The notes under the pieces: model-generated | The model's database searches: none | What the model was told of the DNA's origin: nothing | What the model saw: the letters and a program-made list of their open reading frames with translations, nothing else | Part shown: piece after piece, positions 17,178 through 25,900 of the stretch | Numbering within the stretch: the first letter of the stretch is position 1 | Layout of the letters: each line of letters begins with the position of its first letter | Translations under genes and position numbers: made by a program | Assembly (NCBI RefSeq): GCF_000935355.1 | Contig: NZ_JXZC01000001.1 | Location: 62,001-126,000 of the forward strand | Reading direction: 5' to 3' | DNA from: Rossellomorea aquimaris | Lineage (GTDB): Bacteria > Bacillota > Bacilli > Bacillales > Bacillaceae_B | Length of the DNA: 64,000 nucleotides

Positions 17178-18824
17178 TTACCACAGACGATAGCCCTTGG
17201 ATGCAGGAGGTGCATTTTGAATCATGTCGATGAATGGAACGGTGTAGGCGATAAGAATGAGAGCTGCTAGGATAGTTAACCAAATCCTCCAATTTTCAAG
17301 AGCCATCGGAGTTCTCTCAGCTGCTTCAGCTTTTTCACCCACCGGGAATTCTTCTTCTCCTTTAGGTGCGAAGAATGCTAGGTTGATAAAGATATATAGA
17401 ACCAATATGATCCCGATAAAGAGAATGGTTCCCCCAATGGCTTGTGCGACTTGATACGGAATCCAAGCAAGGGCTTGCGGTGCATCCCCATAAGTTGAAA
17501 AAGAAGATCGTCTTGGTGCGCCTAGTAAGCCGACGGCATGCATGGCACCTGACATGATGCCCATTCCTATAGACCAAACAATGGCTTGCACAATTGCCAG
17601 TTTGTTCATTGCTTTCGTTAAGACGCGTCCTGTTAAATGAGGGACGAGCCAATAGGCAATACCGAAAAACGTTAATACAACAGAAGTTGCCAAAGTTAAG
17701 TGAAAATGACCGGTAACCCAAATGGTATTATGAACGACCTGGTTCATCTGGTTTGAGGCATTGATTAATCCCCCAGCTCCCGCTGGGATAAAGGCTACCA
17801 TTCCAATAAATGGTACGGTAAAGCGGGCATCTCCCCATGGTAACTTCTTAAACCATCCAAACAATCCGGTAGCCCCTTTGGATCTGCCGTACATTTCAAA
17901 AGTAGCGAACAGAGAAAATGCAGTCATCAAGGAAGGTATGACAACCATAAAGGTAAGAACAACCTGTAAAAACTTCCAATATGCGTCAATCCCCGGTTCC
18001 ACTAATTGGTGATGAAAACCAACCGGGATAGAAAATAGGAGGAACAATATAAAAGAAAGTCTGGCTAACGAATCTGAAAATATTTTTCCGCCAATGATTT
18101 TTGGAATAATGACATACCACGCCATATAGGCGGGCAGCAGCCAAAAATATACTAGGGGATGACCGAAATACCAGAATAATGTTCTACTTACAAGCACATC
18201 TACTCGATCAACAAGGCCAAGAGACCAAGGAAGGAGCTGGAATAAAACCGTTCCTGCCACCCCAATGGTTGCGACAATCCATAAGACGGTATTGATGATG
18301 GCCATGAATGTTAAGAGAGGGCTTGGCAGTCCAGGGTTTTCTTTCCGCCAGCTTATATATTTGATGATCATGCCGGTCCCGCCTAACCAGCTTCCAACTA
18401 CGACGAAGGTCAATCCTAAGTAAAATATCCAGTGTGCCTGCAGGGGGGCATAGAAAGTATACAGTACAGTTGCTTCATTTAATAGAATCATAACAGCGGC
18501 CATGATTGTGCCGATAAGCATGACCCAGAATCCTAACCATCCAAACAAGCGGGATTTCCCGGAATAGGTGCCGGATGTTCGGGAAATGGCAGCGTGCTGG
18601 AATCCAAGGATAAAGAAAGTGGTTAAAACCAATCCCAATAATACGCCGTGAACCGTTAAGACCTGGTAATAACCTATCCCTGCAGGTAATATGAATTTTC
18701 CTGATCTTACTAACACTTGTAATAATCCAGCCAATCCACCTAGCGCCAATGCGATAAAGCCAACATAAATATGTGCCATCGCCAAAGTAGCATCTTTTTT
18801 CTCAATTTGAACAAATCGGTTCAT
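17178..18824 (-). CDS. cbaA: ba3-type cytochrome c oxidase subunit I
   Basis: A 548-residue membrane protein with about 13 helices. Key ligands are visible: VHGVLLGLVL for the low-spin haem histidine, YFGHPLVYFWLLPAY for the CuB His and the cross-linked Tyr region, and TGHFHLTLATS for the haem a/a3 histidines. The sequence matches the B-type (ba3) branch rather than the caa3 or aa3 enzymes. It reduces O2 at the plasma membrane and pumps protons, usually with high O2 affinity. One base separates it from cbaB. It is the last gene of a three-gene operon. The symbol follows Thermus/Geobacillus usage. Confidence 0.92.
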   Translation of the reverse strand: MNRFVQIEKKDATLAMAHIYVGFIALALGGLAGLLQVLVRSGKFILPAGIGYYQVLTVHGVLLGLVLTTFFILGFQHAAISRTSGTYSGKSRLFGWLGFWVMLIGTIMAAVMILLNEATVLYTFYAPLQAHWIFYLGLTFVVVGSWLGGTGMIIKYISWRKENPGLPSPLLTFMAIINTVLWIVATIGVAGTVLFQLLPWSLGLVDRVDVLVSRTLFWYFGHPLVYFWLLPAYMAWYVIIPKIIGGKIFSDSLARLSFILFLLFSIPVGFHHQLVEPGIDAYWKFLQVVLTFMVVIPSLMTAFSLFATFEMYGRSKGATGLFGWFKKLPWGDARFTVPFIGMVAFIPAGAGGLINASNQMNQVVHNTIWVTGHFHLTLATSVVLTFFGIAYWLVPHLTGRVLTKAMNKLAIVQAIVWSIGMGIMSGAMHAVGLLGAPRRSSFSTYGDAPQALAWIPYQVAQAIGGTILFIGIILVLYIFINLAFFAPKGEEEFPVGEKAEAAERTPMALENWRIWLTILAALILIAYTVPFIDMIQNAPPASKGYRLW

Positions 18825-18825
18825 T

Positions 18826-19302
18826 TTAGTCCACCACCTTGATCATAGATTTCATTGTGTGGTGACCTACCCCACAATATTCATTACAAACGACGAGAAA
18901 TTCCCCTGTTTTGTCAAGGGTTGTTGTATACTCACTTACAAATCCAGGTTCAAGCATCATATTAATGTTTGTTCCTGCCACTTCAAATCCGTGAACAACA
19001 TCTTTTGTTGTGGCGATGATTTTAAGTGTAGATCCTTTTGGTATTTCAATTTCCCCGGGTGTGTAGAGAAATGCAGATGCCACAAACACTAACTCGTAAT
19101 CCCAAGCCTTTCCTTCTACCTTCTTCAAACCAGGTTCGTTAAACGGCGAGGTTTTATCCACTCGCTCGGGATTGACGTATGCTTTCGCGCTTGGAGGTTG
19201 ATGTCCTTGATGAAAAGCACTGATTCCTAAAATAATTAAAAATAAGATAAGAGACCCTGTTCCTAATGTTAACCACCATTTTTCATAGCGATGCATGTGC
19301 AT
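18826..19302 (-). CDS. cbaB: ba3-type oxidase subunit II (CuA)
   Basis: A 158-residue protein with one N-terminal membrane helix (about 12-32) and a periplasm-facing cupredoxin domain. The CuA site is complete: CNEYCGVGHHTM near the end and the earlier VVHGFEV histidine. It accepts electrons from cytochrome c. ATG 19302 is preferred, as GAAGGAG is eight bases upstream; a GTG three codons earlier overlaps that site. The gene lies between a 49-residue subunit IIa gene and cbaA. Confidence 0.93.
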   Translation of the reverse strand: MHMHRYEKWWLTLGTGSLILFLIILGISAFHQGHQPPSAKAYVNPERVDKTSPFNEPGLKKVEGKAWDYELVFVASAFLYTPGEIEIPKGSTLKIIATTKDVVHGFEVAGTNINMMLEPGFVSEYTTTLDKTGEFLVVCNEYCGVGHHTMKSMIKVVD

Positions 19303-19321
19303 GTTAACCACTCCTTCAGAA

Positions 19322-19471
19322 TTAAAAACGATTGATAAATAGTAAGAATACTCCCAGCCAAGTAAGGACTAGAAAACCACCTAAGAACAGAACCGATGTG
19401 AAAGTTCCTTTTAGTGAAGTAGACTCTTCGACCTTAACCTCGGTTTTTTGGTGTAATTCCGGTTTCACCAT
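19322..19471 (-). CDS. Subunit IIa-like small membrane protein of the ba3 oxidase
   Basis: A 49-residue frame: a hydrophilic N-terminus with several Glu and Lys, then a single hydrophobic helix (about 25-46: FTSVLFLGGFLVLTWLGVFL region) and a short basic end. ba3 oxidases carry exactly such a one-helix subunit IIa. The GGAAGGAATGAG site precedes ATG 19471, and the gene is first in the operon, 19 bases before cbaB. The assignment rests on topology and position. Confidence 0.82.
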   Translation of the reverse strand: MVKPELHQKTEVKVEESTSLKGTFTSVLFLGGFLVLTWLGVFLLFINRF

Positions 19472-19517
19472 ATATCTCATTCCTTCCATTCATTGGATGA
19501 TTGATTTCGTTATCACT

Positions 19518-19561
19518 ATCATAAAGGTGTAAACCCTTATGAATCTGTGATAAATGTCACA
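19518..19561 (-). promoter_or_regulatory. Fnr-type operator and promoter of the ba3 oxidase operon
   Basis: TGTGATAAATGTCACA at 19546-19561 is a perfect TGTGA-N6-TCACA site, extended to 18 bp by outer C and G. On the minus strand a TATGAT -10 lies at 19518-19523. The predicted start point, near 19511-19512, puts the dyad centre at about -41.5 to -42.5, the class II activator position. The first start codon is about 40 bases further on. Confidence 0.75.
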
Positions 19562-19685
19562 GGTTACGAGAAATATTGTGAAATAAATGTGAAATCAGTT
19601 ACATAATAGGTCTTTCAACCGGTTCATTTGTCGGAGCGATATGCATAGAGTATAGGAATGATAATAAAGAGGGGGAGGATATTTC

Positions 19686-19820
19686 GTGGAAAAATTTTAT
19701 TGTAAGCATTGCTGTCAGATCTTTTCAGAGAAAACGGTTTGTCCTCAATGTCAACTTCACGTAGATTCGAAAATCCAGATTCATGTCCAGAACCAGGAGG
19801 AAAAAAAGAAAACTTATTAA
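19686..19820 (+). CDS. 44-residue zinc-ribbon-like peptide
   Basis: A short frame starts at GTG 19686 behind GAGGGGGAGG. The N-terminal half has CKHCC, then CPQC 12 residues later, a plausible CxxC...CxxC zinc ribbon. The rest is a Gln/Lys-rich tail ending in KKKTY. No family is recognised. It is a separate small unit between the divergent oxidase operon and the SDR gene. Confidence 0.7.
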   Translation: MEKFYCKHCCQIFSEKTVCPQCQLHVDSKIQIHVQNQEEKKKTY

Positions 19821-19900
19821 ACCGAACCGTAAACCTTTAGCAGTCAAAGTGACTGTGTTAATATATAGAAGATTCAAATAATGGGTAGGGTGGTGTGAAG

Positions 19901-20671
19901 ATGTATTTACCTTCATTTTCATTAAAAGATAAGCTTGCTGTTGTCACTGGTGCCGGGCGTGGAATTGGACGAGCTCTCAGTATAGGTTTAGCAGAATCAG
20001 GAGCCGATGTTGTTCTTCTGTCAAGGACGAGGGGCGATTTAGAAGAAACGGCCAGTGAAATTGAAAAGCTGGGAAGAAGGGCTTATATAATCCCGACAGA
20101 TGTGACATCACGGGAGGAAATTCAAAAAGCGATTGCTTACATAGAAAATCAAAAACGTTCCATTGATATTTTAATTAATAATGCAGGCATGAATATCCGT
20201 TCCAGCGCCCTGGAGGTTACGGATGAAGAATGGGGAACGATCTTGGATACAAATTTGAAATCTGCTTTTATGATGAGTCAGGAAGCAGGTAAACATATGA
20301 AGGAGAAGAATCAGGGTAAAATAATTAACATAGCTTCTGTAGCCGGGCATGTAGCTTTACGAACGGGGGTTGTGTACGCTTCAACGAAAGCTGCCATGAT
20401 TCAAATGACGAAAGTTTTAGCCTTAGAATGGGGAAAATACAATATTAATGTGAATAGTATCGGACCCTGGTATTTTAAAACGCCCTTAACGAAAGAGCTA
20501 TTGCAAAACAAAGAATATGTAAATGATATTTTGGCCGTAACCCCCTTAAAAAGAATCGGCGAATTGGAAGAACTAGTAGGCCCTGCTGTTTTCCTTTCCT
20601 CTGATGCCTCGAATTATGTTACGGGCCAAACCATTTTTGTAGACGGTGGGATGACGATTCAAGGTTTTTAA
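19901..20671 (+). CDS. SDR family oxidoreductase
   Basis: A 256-residue short-chain dehydrogenase. The nucleotide-binding motif is TGAGRGIG (about 17-24), the structural NNAG lies near 92, and the catalytic Ser (IASVAG) and Y-ASTK are at about 143-160. FVDGG ends the fold. The R at position 42 region (LLSRTRGDLEE) favours NADP(H). It resembles gluconate 5-dehydrogenase or 3-oxoacyl-ACP reductase relatives; the substrate is not fixed. ATG 19901 and GTG 19895 are both possible starts. A strong palindrome follows. Confidence 0.9.
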   Translation: MYLPSFSLKDKLAVVTGAGRGIGRALSIGLAESGADVVLLSRTRGDLEETASEIEKLGRRAYIIPTDVTSREEIQKAIAYIENQKRSIDILINNAGMNIRSSALEVTDEEWGTILDTNLKSAFMMSQEAGKHMKEKNQGKIINIASVAGHVALRTGVVYASTKAAMIQMTKVLALEWGKYNINVNSIGPWYFKTPLTKELLQNKEYVNDILAVTPLKRIGELEELVGPAVFLSSDASNYVTGQTIFVDGGMTIQGF

Positions 20672-20675
20672 ACTT

Positions 20676-20723
20676 CCATACAAGAAAGAGCTAACCTTTG
20701 CGGGTTAGCTCTTTCTTGTATGG
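20676..20723 (+). terminator. 21-bp perfect stem after the SDR gene
   Basis: CCATACAAGAAAGAGCTAACC pairs with its complement across a loop of about five bases. The downstream side has TTTCTT inside the arm but no run of T after it, so termination, if any, occurs within the arm. Confidence 0.6.
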
Positions 20724-20879
20724 TGACGTGTTTATCCCCCACAAGAGGCACCAATGGGTATTCCTTTCGTAATGAAGACCTATTTAGATTGATTAGAAGG
20801 GTTATACATAATCTCGATACATGTTTTGTGATTTTTTGGAAATGCTACCCTTACATGGAATTGTAAGGAGTGTAGATGA

Positions 20880-21950
20880 ATGCCGAAAATTGTTTCAGTT
20901 GAAACCGAGATTCCACCTGTGAAGATTACACAAAAAGAAGCGGCAGAATTTGCGAAACAATTGTTTTCGACAAGCTTTAAGAATATCGGACGTCTTCTCA
21001 CTGTGTTTGAAAACGGTGAAATAGACAGCCGCTATTTCGTAAAAGATCTCGAATGGTTTTCCAGGGAGCATACCTTTCAAGAAAAAAATGATGAATTTAT
21101 TCACCACGCAGTTGAACTGGGGAGCAGGGTCGTTAAGAAAATCCTATCCCATCATCAGCTTACATTAGAGGACATTGATGCGATTTTTACAATTTCAACA
21201 TCGGGCATCGCAACACCAAGTCTAGAAGCGAGAATTATGAATCATCTGCCGTTCTCTTCTCATGTTAAACGAATCCCGATTTGGGGATTGGGATGTGCGG
21301 GGGGAGCAAACGGGCTGTCACGTGCCTATGAATACTGTTTAGCTTTTCCGAAAGCAAATGTTCTCGTCCTTTCCATCGAACTTTGTTCACTCACCTTTCA
21401 GCATGGGGATCGCTCTAAGAGCAATTTAGTTGGTACGTCACTTTTTGCTGATGGTGTTGCTTGTGCAGTTGTTTGTGGTGATGAAAGTCCATTACTAGAA
21501 GGAATTTCCCACCCGCTGCCATCCATTTTCGCTACTCAATCTACTCTTTTGGAGGATTCACTGGATGTAATGGGGTGGGAGGTAAAGAATAACGGTATGT
21601 ATGTTGTGTTTTCGAAAGATATTCCTACTCTAGTGAAGAACTGGCTCAGGCCGAATGTTGAGGAATTCATCAATCGAAATGATATAAGCCTTGAAGATAT
21701 TAAGCACTTTGTGGCACATCCGGGAGGAAAGAAGGTCATTGAAGCCTATCAGGAAGCTTTAGGAATGGAAGAAAGTATGACATCTGAATCTATGAAGGTC
21801 TTAAAAAACTATGGGAATATGTCATCTGTAACCATCTTGTATGTGCTGAAGGAATTTATGAATAAAGGCTGTGAACGTGGAGATATAGGTTTGGGTACCG
21901 CTTTAGGGCCGGGGTTTAGTTCAGAACTGCTTTTGATGAGGTGGGAATGA
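20880..21950 (+). CDS. bpsA: Type III polyketide synthase (BpsA/BcsA-like)
   Basis: A 356-residue chalcone-synthase-fold enzyme. The catalytic triad is visible: C139 in GLGCAGGANGL, His in FVAHPGGKK (about 280) and Asn in NYGNMSS (about 313). In B. subtilis the orthologue condenses long-chain acyl-CoA with malonyl-CoA to give alkylpyrones, and the next gene, bpsB, O-methylates them. ATG 20880 follows AAGGAGTG. The stop overlaps the bpsB start, so the two are translationally coupled. Confidence 0.92.
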   Translation: MPKIVSVETEIPPVKITQKEAAEFAKQLFSTSFKNIGRLLTVFENGEIDSRYFVKDLEWFSREHTFQEKNDEFIHHAVELGSRVVKKILSHHQLTLEDIDAIFTISTSGIATPSLEARIMNHLPFSSHVKRIPIWGLGCAGGANGLSRAYEYCLAFPKANVLVLSIELCSLTFQHGDRSKSNLVGTSLFADGVACAVVCGDESPLLEGISHPLPSIFATQSTLLEDSLDVMGWEVKNNGMYVVFSKDIPTLVKNWLRPNVEEFINRNDISLEDIKHFVAHPGGKKVIEAYQEALGMEESMTSESMKVLKNYGNMSSVTILYVLKEFMNKGCERGDIGLGTALGPGFSSELLLMRWE

Positions 21951-22516
21951 TGCTGTATTTCATCCTGTTTTTTTTCGTACTGATGATTCAGAGGCTTGTG
22001 GAGCTATTCATCGCTAATTCAAATGAAAAGTGGATGAAGGAACAGGGGGCAAAAGAATATGGAAAGGCTCATTATAAAATGATGGTCGCTATCCATATCG
22101 CATTCTTTGTTTCGCTGTTAATTGAAGGAGGGATCTTTCATACAGGGGTCAATCCCTATTGGCCGATCCTGTTGGCTGGTTTCATCCTCACTCAGCTCGG
22201 GAGAATATGGGTGATTTCTTCACTGGGGAAGTATTGGAATACAAAAATCATCGTGCTTCCGAAGGCTGAAGTGGTAGCGAAAGGTCCTTATAAGTATATG
22301 AAGCATCCTAACTACCTGATCGTCACATTAGAGTTCTTGATTGTTCCATTACTTTTTCATGCCTATTGGACCCTGTTTATCTTCGCGTTACTGAATCAAT
22401 TCATTCTCTCTATTCGCATTCCGCTTGAGGAACATGCGCTTCGCCATGAAACCGATTATGAAAGGATTCACCTTCATACAAAGGGCTGGATCCCCCTGAT
22501 CAGAAAAGAAAAATAA
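21947..22516 (+). CDS. bpsB: BpsB/YpbQ isoprenylcysteine methyltransferase-like protein
   Basis: A membrane methyltransferase of about 189 residues with four to five helices and the ICMT-family C-terminal motif: GPYKYMKHPNYL (about 124-135) and the RIPLEEHALR segment that forms the SAM site. It is expected to methylate alkylpyrones made by BpsA. GAGGTGGGA precedes ATG 21947 and ATG 21950; either could be used. The neighbour order matches B. subtilis bcsA-ypbQ-ypbR. Confidence 0.88.
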   Translation: MMLYFILFFFVLMIQRLVELFIANSNEKWMKEQGAKEYGKAHYKMMVAIHIAFFVSLLIEGGIFHTGVNPYWPILLAGFILTQLGRIWVISSLGKYWNTKIIVLPKAEVVAKGPYKYMKHPNYLIVTLEFLIVPLLFHAYWTLFIFALLNQFILSIRIPLEEHALRHETDYERIHLHTKGWIPLIRKEK

Positions 22517-22524
22517 TTTTCTTA

Positions 22525-22580
22525 TTGAAAATGATTATCGTTTTTGTTAAGATTCTAATTGAAGATGAAAATTATTCTCA
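22525..22580 (+). promoter_or_regulatory. Promoter with two Fur-like boxes
   Basis: TTGAAA at 22525-22530, a 17-bp spacer and TAAGAT at 22548-22553 form a sigma-A promoter. TGAAAATGATTATCG (22526-22540) overlaps the -35 element, and TGAAAATTATTCTCA (22566-22580) sits just after the start point. Both fit the 7-1-7 Fur box TGATAATNATTATCA with two mismatches each. Confidence 0.65.
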
Positions 22581-22611
22581 TTTAAACATTAACAAAAGGG
22601 TGGGGACAAAT

Positions 22612-22782
22612 ATGGTATGGTTTCTGATATTGTTTACTGTATTAGCGTATAGCTTCATGATGAAGCATGTTTTATCAAATGTAATGAAGGATTCAGCACA
22701 AGAGAAGAAAGTATCTTCATACCAGACAAACTCAAAATCTTTTGTTCATTCAAACTTGATTGCAACTGAAACAACACGATAA
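22612..22782 (+). CDS. Small single-pass membrane protein, possible Fur target
   Basis: A 56-residue product with one hydrophobic segment (WFLILFTVLAYSFMMKHVL, about 3-21) and a polar Ser/Lys-rich tail that should lie in the cytoplasm or outside. ATG 22612 follows GGGTGGGG. No family is recognised. The gene is monocistronic: a promoter with two Fur-like boxes precedes it and a terminator follows at once. Iron-limited expression is therefore the best guess. Confidence 0.72.
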   Translation: MVWFLILFTVLAYSFMMKHVLSNVMKDSAQEKKVSSYQTNSKSFVHSNLIATETTR

Positions 22783-22788
22783 ATACAT

Positions 22789-22818
22789 AGCCCTCTTCTT
22801 CGGAAGAGGGCTTTTTAT
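22789..22818 (+). terminator. Terminator after the small membrane protein gene
   Basis: AGCCCTCTTC and GAAGAGGGCT, tight loop, then TTTTATTTT. Confidence 0.88.
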
Positions 22819-22965
22819 TTTGTCTTTTGGCTCTTTTAAAATTCCTGCATATACTAATACCGTTCTCAAATTCCCCACATTGATATGATTTCATAGAGAA
22901 ATTGGGGCAAATACGATAAAATAAAAACGTTATCATTTTTCTGAAAACAGAAAGGAACTAGTTCA

Positions 22966-25900
22966 ATGAGTCAGATAGAGCATAAGAGTAACCAATTACA
23001 TAATAAATTGCAACATCTTGCAGCCTATCACGAAACTTTCCGTCACAACGGAGACGAAGAGCGGGCTGCAAAGGTAGAAAGATTAGCAGAGAAATTAAAC
23101 AACGATGAATTGATTTTAGCCTTTTGTGGGCATTTTTCTGCAGGAAAGTCAACGATGATCAATCACTTAATGGGAGAGGAAATCCTCCCGTCGAGTCCAA
23201 TCCCTACCAGTGCAAATTTAGTGAAGGTGCACCATGCACCAACGGATTTTGCGAAAATCCATTATCATCATTCTAAGCCGCTATACTTTAAGGCACCATA
23301 TGAGTTCTCCACCATTAAGGACTTTTGTAAAAACGGTGAAGAGGTATATTCTGTAGAAATAGGGCGAAGCAAGAGTGAGATGCCAGAGGGTGTATCGGTT
23401 TTAGATACCCCTGGTGTAGACAGTACGGATGATGCCCACAGACTATCAACGGAATCGGCCATTCACCTCGCTGACGCCGTCTTTTACGTAATGGATTATA
23501 ACCATGTTCAATCTCAGGTGAACTTCGAGTTCACAAAGGAAATGATCCGTCATGGAGTCAAGTTGTATCTCATTGTAAACCAGATTGATAAACACCAGGA
23601 AGAAGAATTGGCATTCAGCGACTTTAAAGAAAGTGTTGAGAAGTCGTTTGCATCTTGGGGAGTTGTACCCAATGGAACATTTTTTACAAGTTTAAAAGCT
23701 CCACATCATCCTCATAATGACCTCGAAGAATTAGAGTCATTAATTGAAGACCAGGTGAAAATGAAAAGTGATCTGATAGAAGCCTCTGCAGAATCGGCTA
23801 TCTCTCAATTACGGTCTGAGCATGAGAAGTGGTATGAGGAAGAGCTTGAGAAAATCGAGGAAACAGGAAGAGACCTCCTTACAGAGGAGGAATGGAATAA
23901 CAAAGCCGCACTTCTGCAAACTGAAAAAAGATTGATAGAAACCTTAGCAAAAAATAACGTAAAAGCGATAAATGAACATTTTGAGGAAGAAAGGAGAGAA
24001 ATCCTTAAAAATGCTTATTTAATGCCTTTTGAAACGAGAGAATTAGCGAAAGATTTTCTGGAAAGCAGACAATCAGACTTTAAAGTAGGTTTTATATTTT
24101 CAAAACAAAAAACTGAAGACGAAAAAGCGATCAGAATACAGAAATTTAAAGACGATTTAAATACCCGCATTGAATCTCAATTAGAATGGCATCTGAAGAC
24201 ACTCGGAAAAAATATGGTGAAAGAATACAGTCCCTCATCAGATCAATTAATGAAATGGGATCAATTATCCTTGGAAGTGGATGAACCATTTCTTAACGGT
24301 CTGATCAAACCAGGTGCAGGAATTACGGGTGATTACGTACTCCAATACTGTGACGATCTTTCTGAGGAATTAAAGAAGAAAGCCAGAAGCTATACTAATG
24401 ATTTGTTTGTAGACACTTTGAATGAAATTGAAAGTGCATCCCGGGAAGAGAATTCAGCTTTAGAAGCTGAGCTTGATAAACTCCAAAAGAAAACGGGAGT
24501 CATTTTTCAGTGGAACACATTACATGAGGAAAAGACTACTCAACTTAGAAAATTAATGAGAATTGAGATCGATCAAAGCCAAGCTGATTCTATTCTCCAA
24601 CAATGGATAGTCAATTGGAAGGCGAGGTCGGAAGAGTATATTCTTGCATCTGACATGGAGTTGGATCAAAAAGAGATCACAACACAAACCAGGGAAGAAA
24701 TTGTGGCTCAGCCTCGAAAAGAGCAACAAGCTTCTATAGGAGGGGTAATCGAACGTTTAGAAACGATGACCCATGTATTCAGGAAATATAAAGGATTTAC
24801 CAAGACAGCAGATCTTTTAGAAGGAAAGAAAGAACGCCTTACCAATCAATCCTTTACGATTGCCTTATTCGGTGCTTTCAGTGCGGGGAAATCATCATTT
24901 GCGAATGCACTATTGGGGAAGAAAATACTTCCTGTAAGTCCGAATCCGACAACTGCTTCGATCAACCGAATCAATCCGGTATCAGAAAGTGGTGAGCACG
25001 AGACTGCTCATGTACAAATTAAAACCTATGACCAACTATTTCAAGACATCGTTCATTCTCTTTCTTTTTTCAATCGCAATGTTTCAACACTCGATGAAGC
25101 AATGGGGGTTGTACCTGATTTAACGAGTGAAGGCAGTGGTAAGGAGAATGTCCACCTTTCATTCCTGCAGGCTTTTTATAATGGTTATCCTGCCTTTAAG
25201 GAGAGTCTTGGGAAGAAAAAAATGGTAAATCTTGAAGAGTATAGAGGGTTTGTAGCGGATGAAGCTCAAGCTTGTTTTGTTGAGTCCATTGATCTCTATT
25301 ACGACTGTGATATTACAAGACAGGGAATCACACTCGTCGATACTCCAGGAGCAGATTCAATTAACGCACGACATACGGGAGTATCATTTGAATATATTAA
25401 AAATGCCGATGCGATCCTATTTGTGACCTATTACAATCATGCATTTGCCAAGGCAGACCGGGAGTTCCTTATTCAATTAGGGCGAGTGAAGGACACATTT
25501 GAATTAGATAAAATGTTCTTTGTCGTTAACGCCATCGATCTTGCAAGTGATGAAGAAGAAAAGAATGAAGTGATAGACTATGTGGAAGCGCAGCTGATTC
25601 AATATGGCATCCGTTTTCCAAGGATCTTTGGAGTGTCTTCTCTCGAAGCTCTCAAGGAATCAGCTCCCAACAAGTCAGGTATGGACCTATTTAAGAAGGA
25701 ATTCCAATCATTTATACAGAATGAGTTAGTGAGTATGAGTATTGATTCCGCCCTTAGTGAATGGGATAGGGGACTACAGCGGTTCAACCAATATATTCAT
25801 ACGGCTTCCAGTGATAAAGCGTATAGGCAAGTACGCAAGCAGGAACTGAAGGACGCAAAGGTAGAGATTCGCTCACTTATCGATTCGAAATCTGTTCAAC

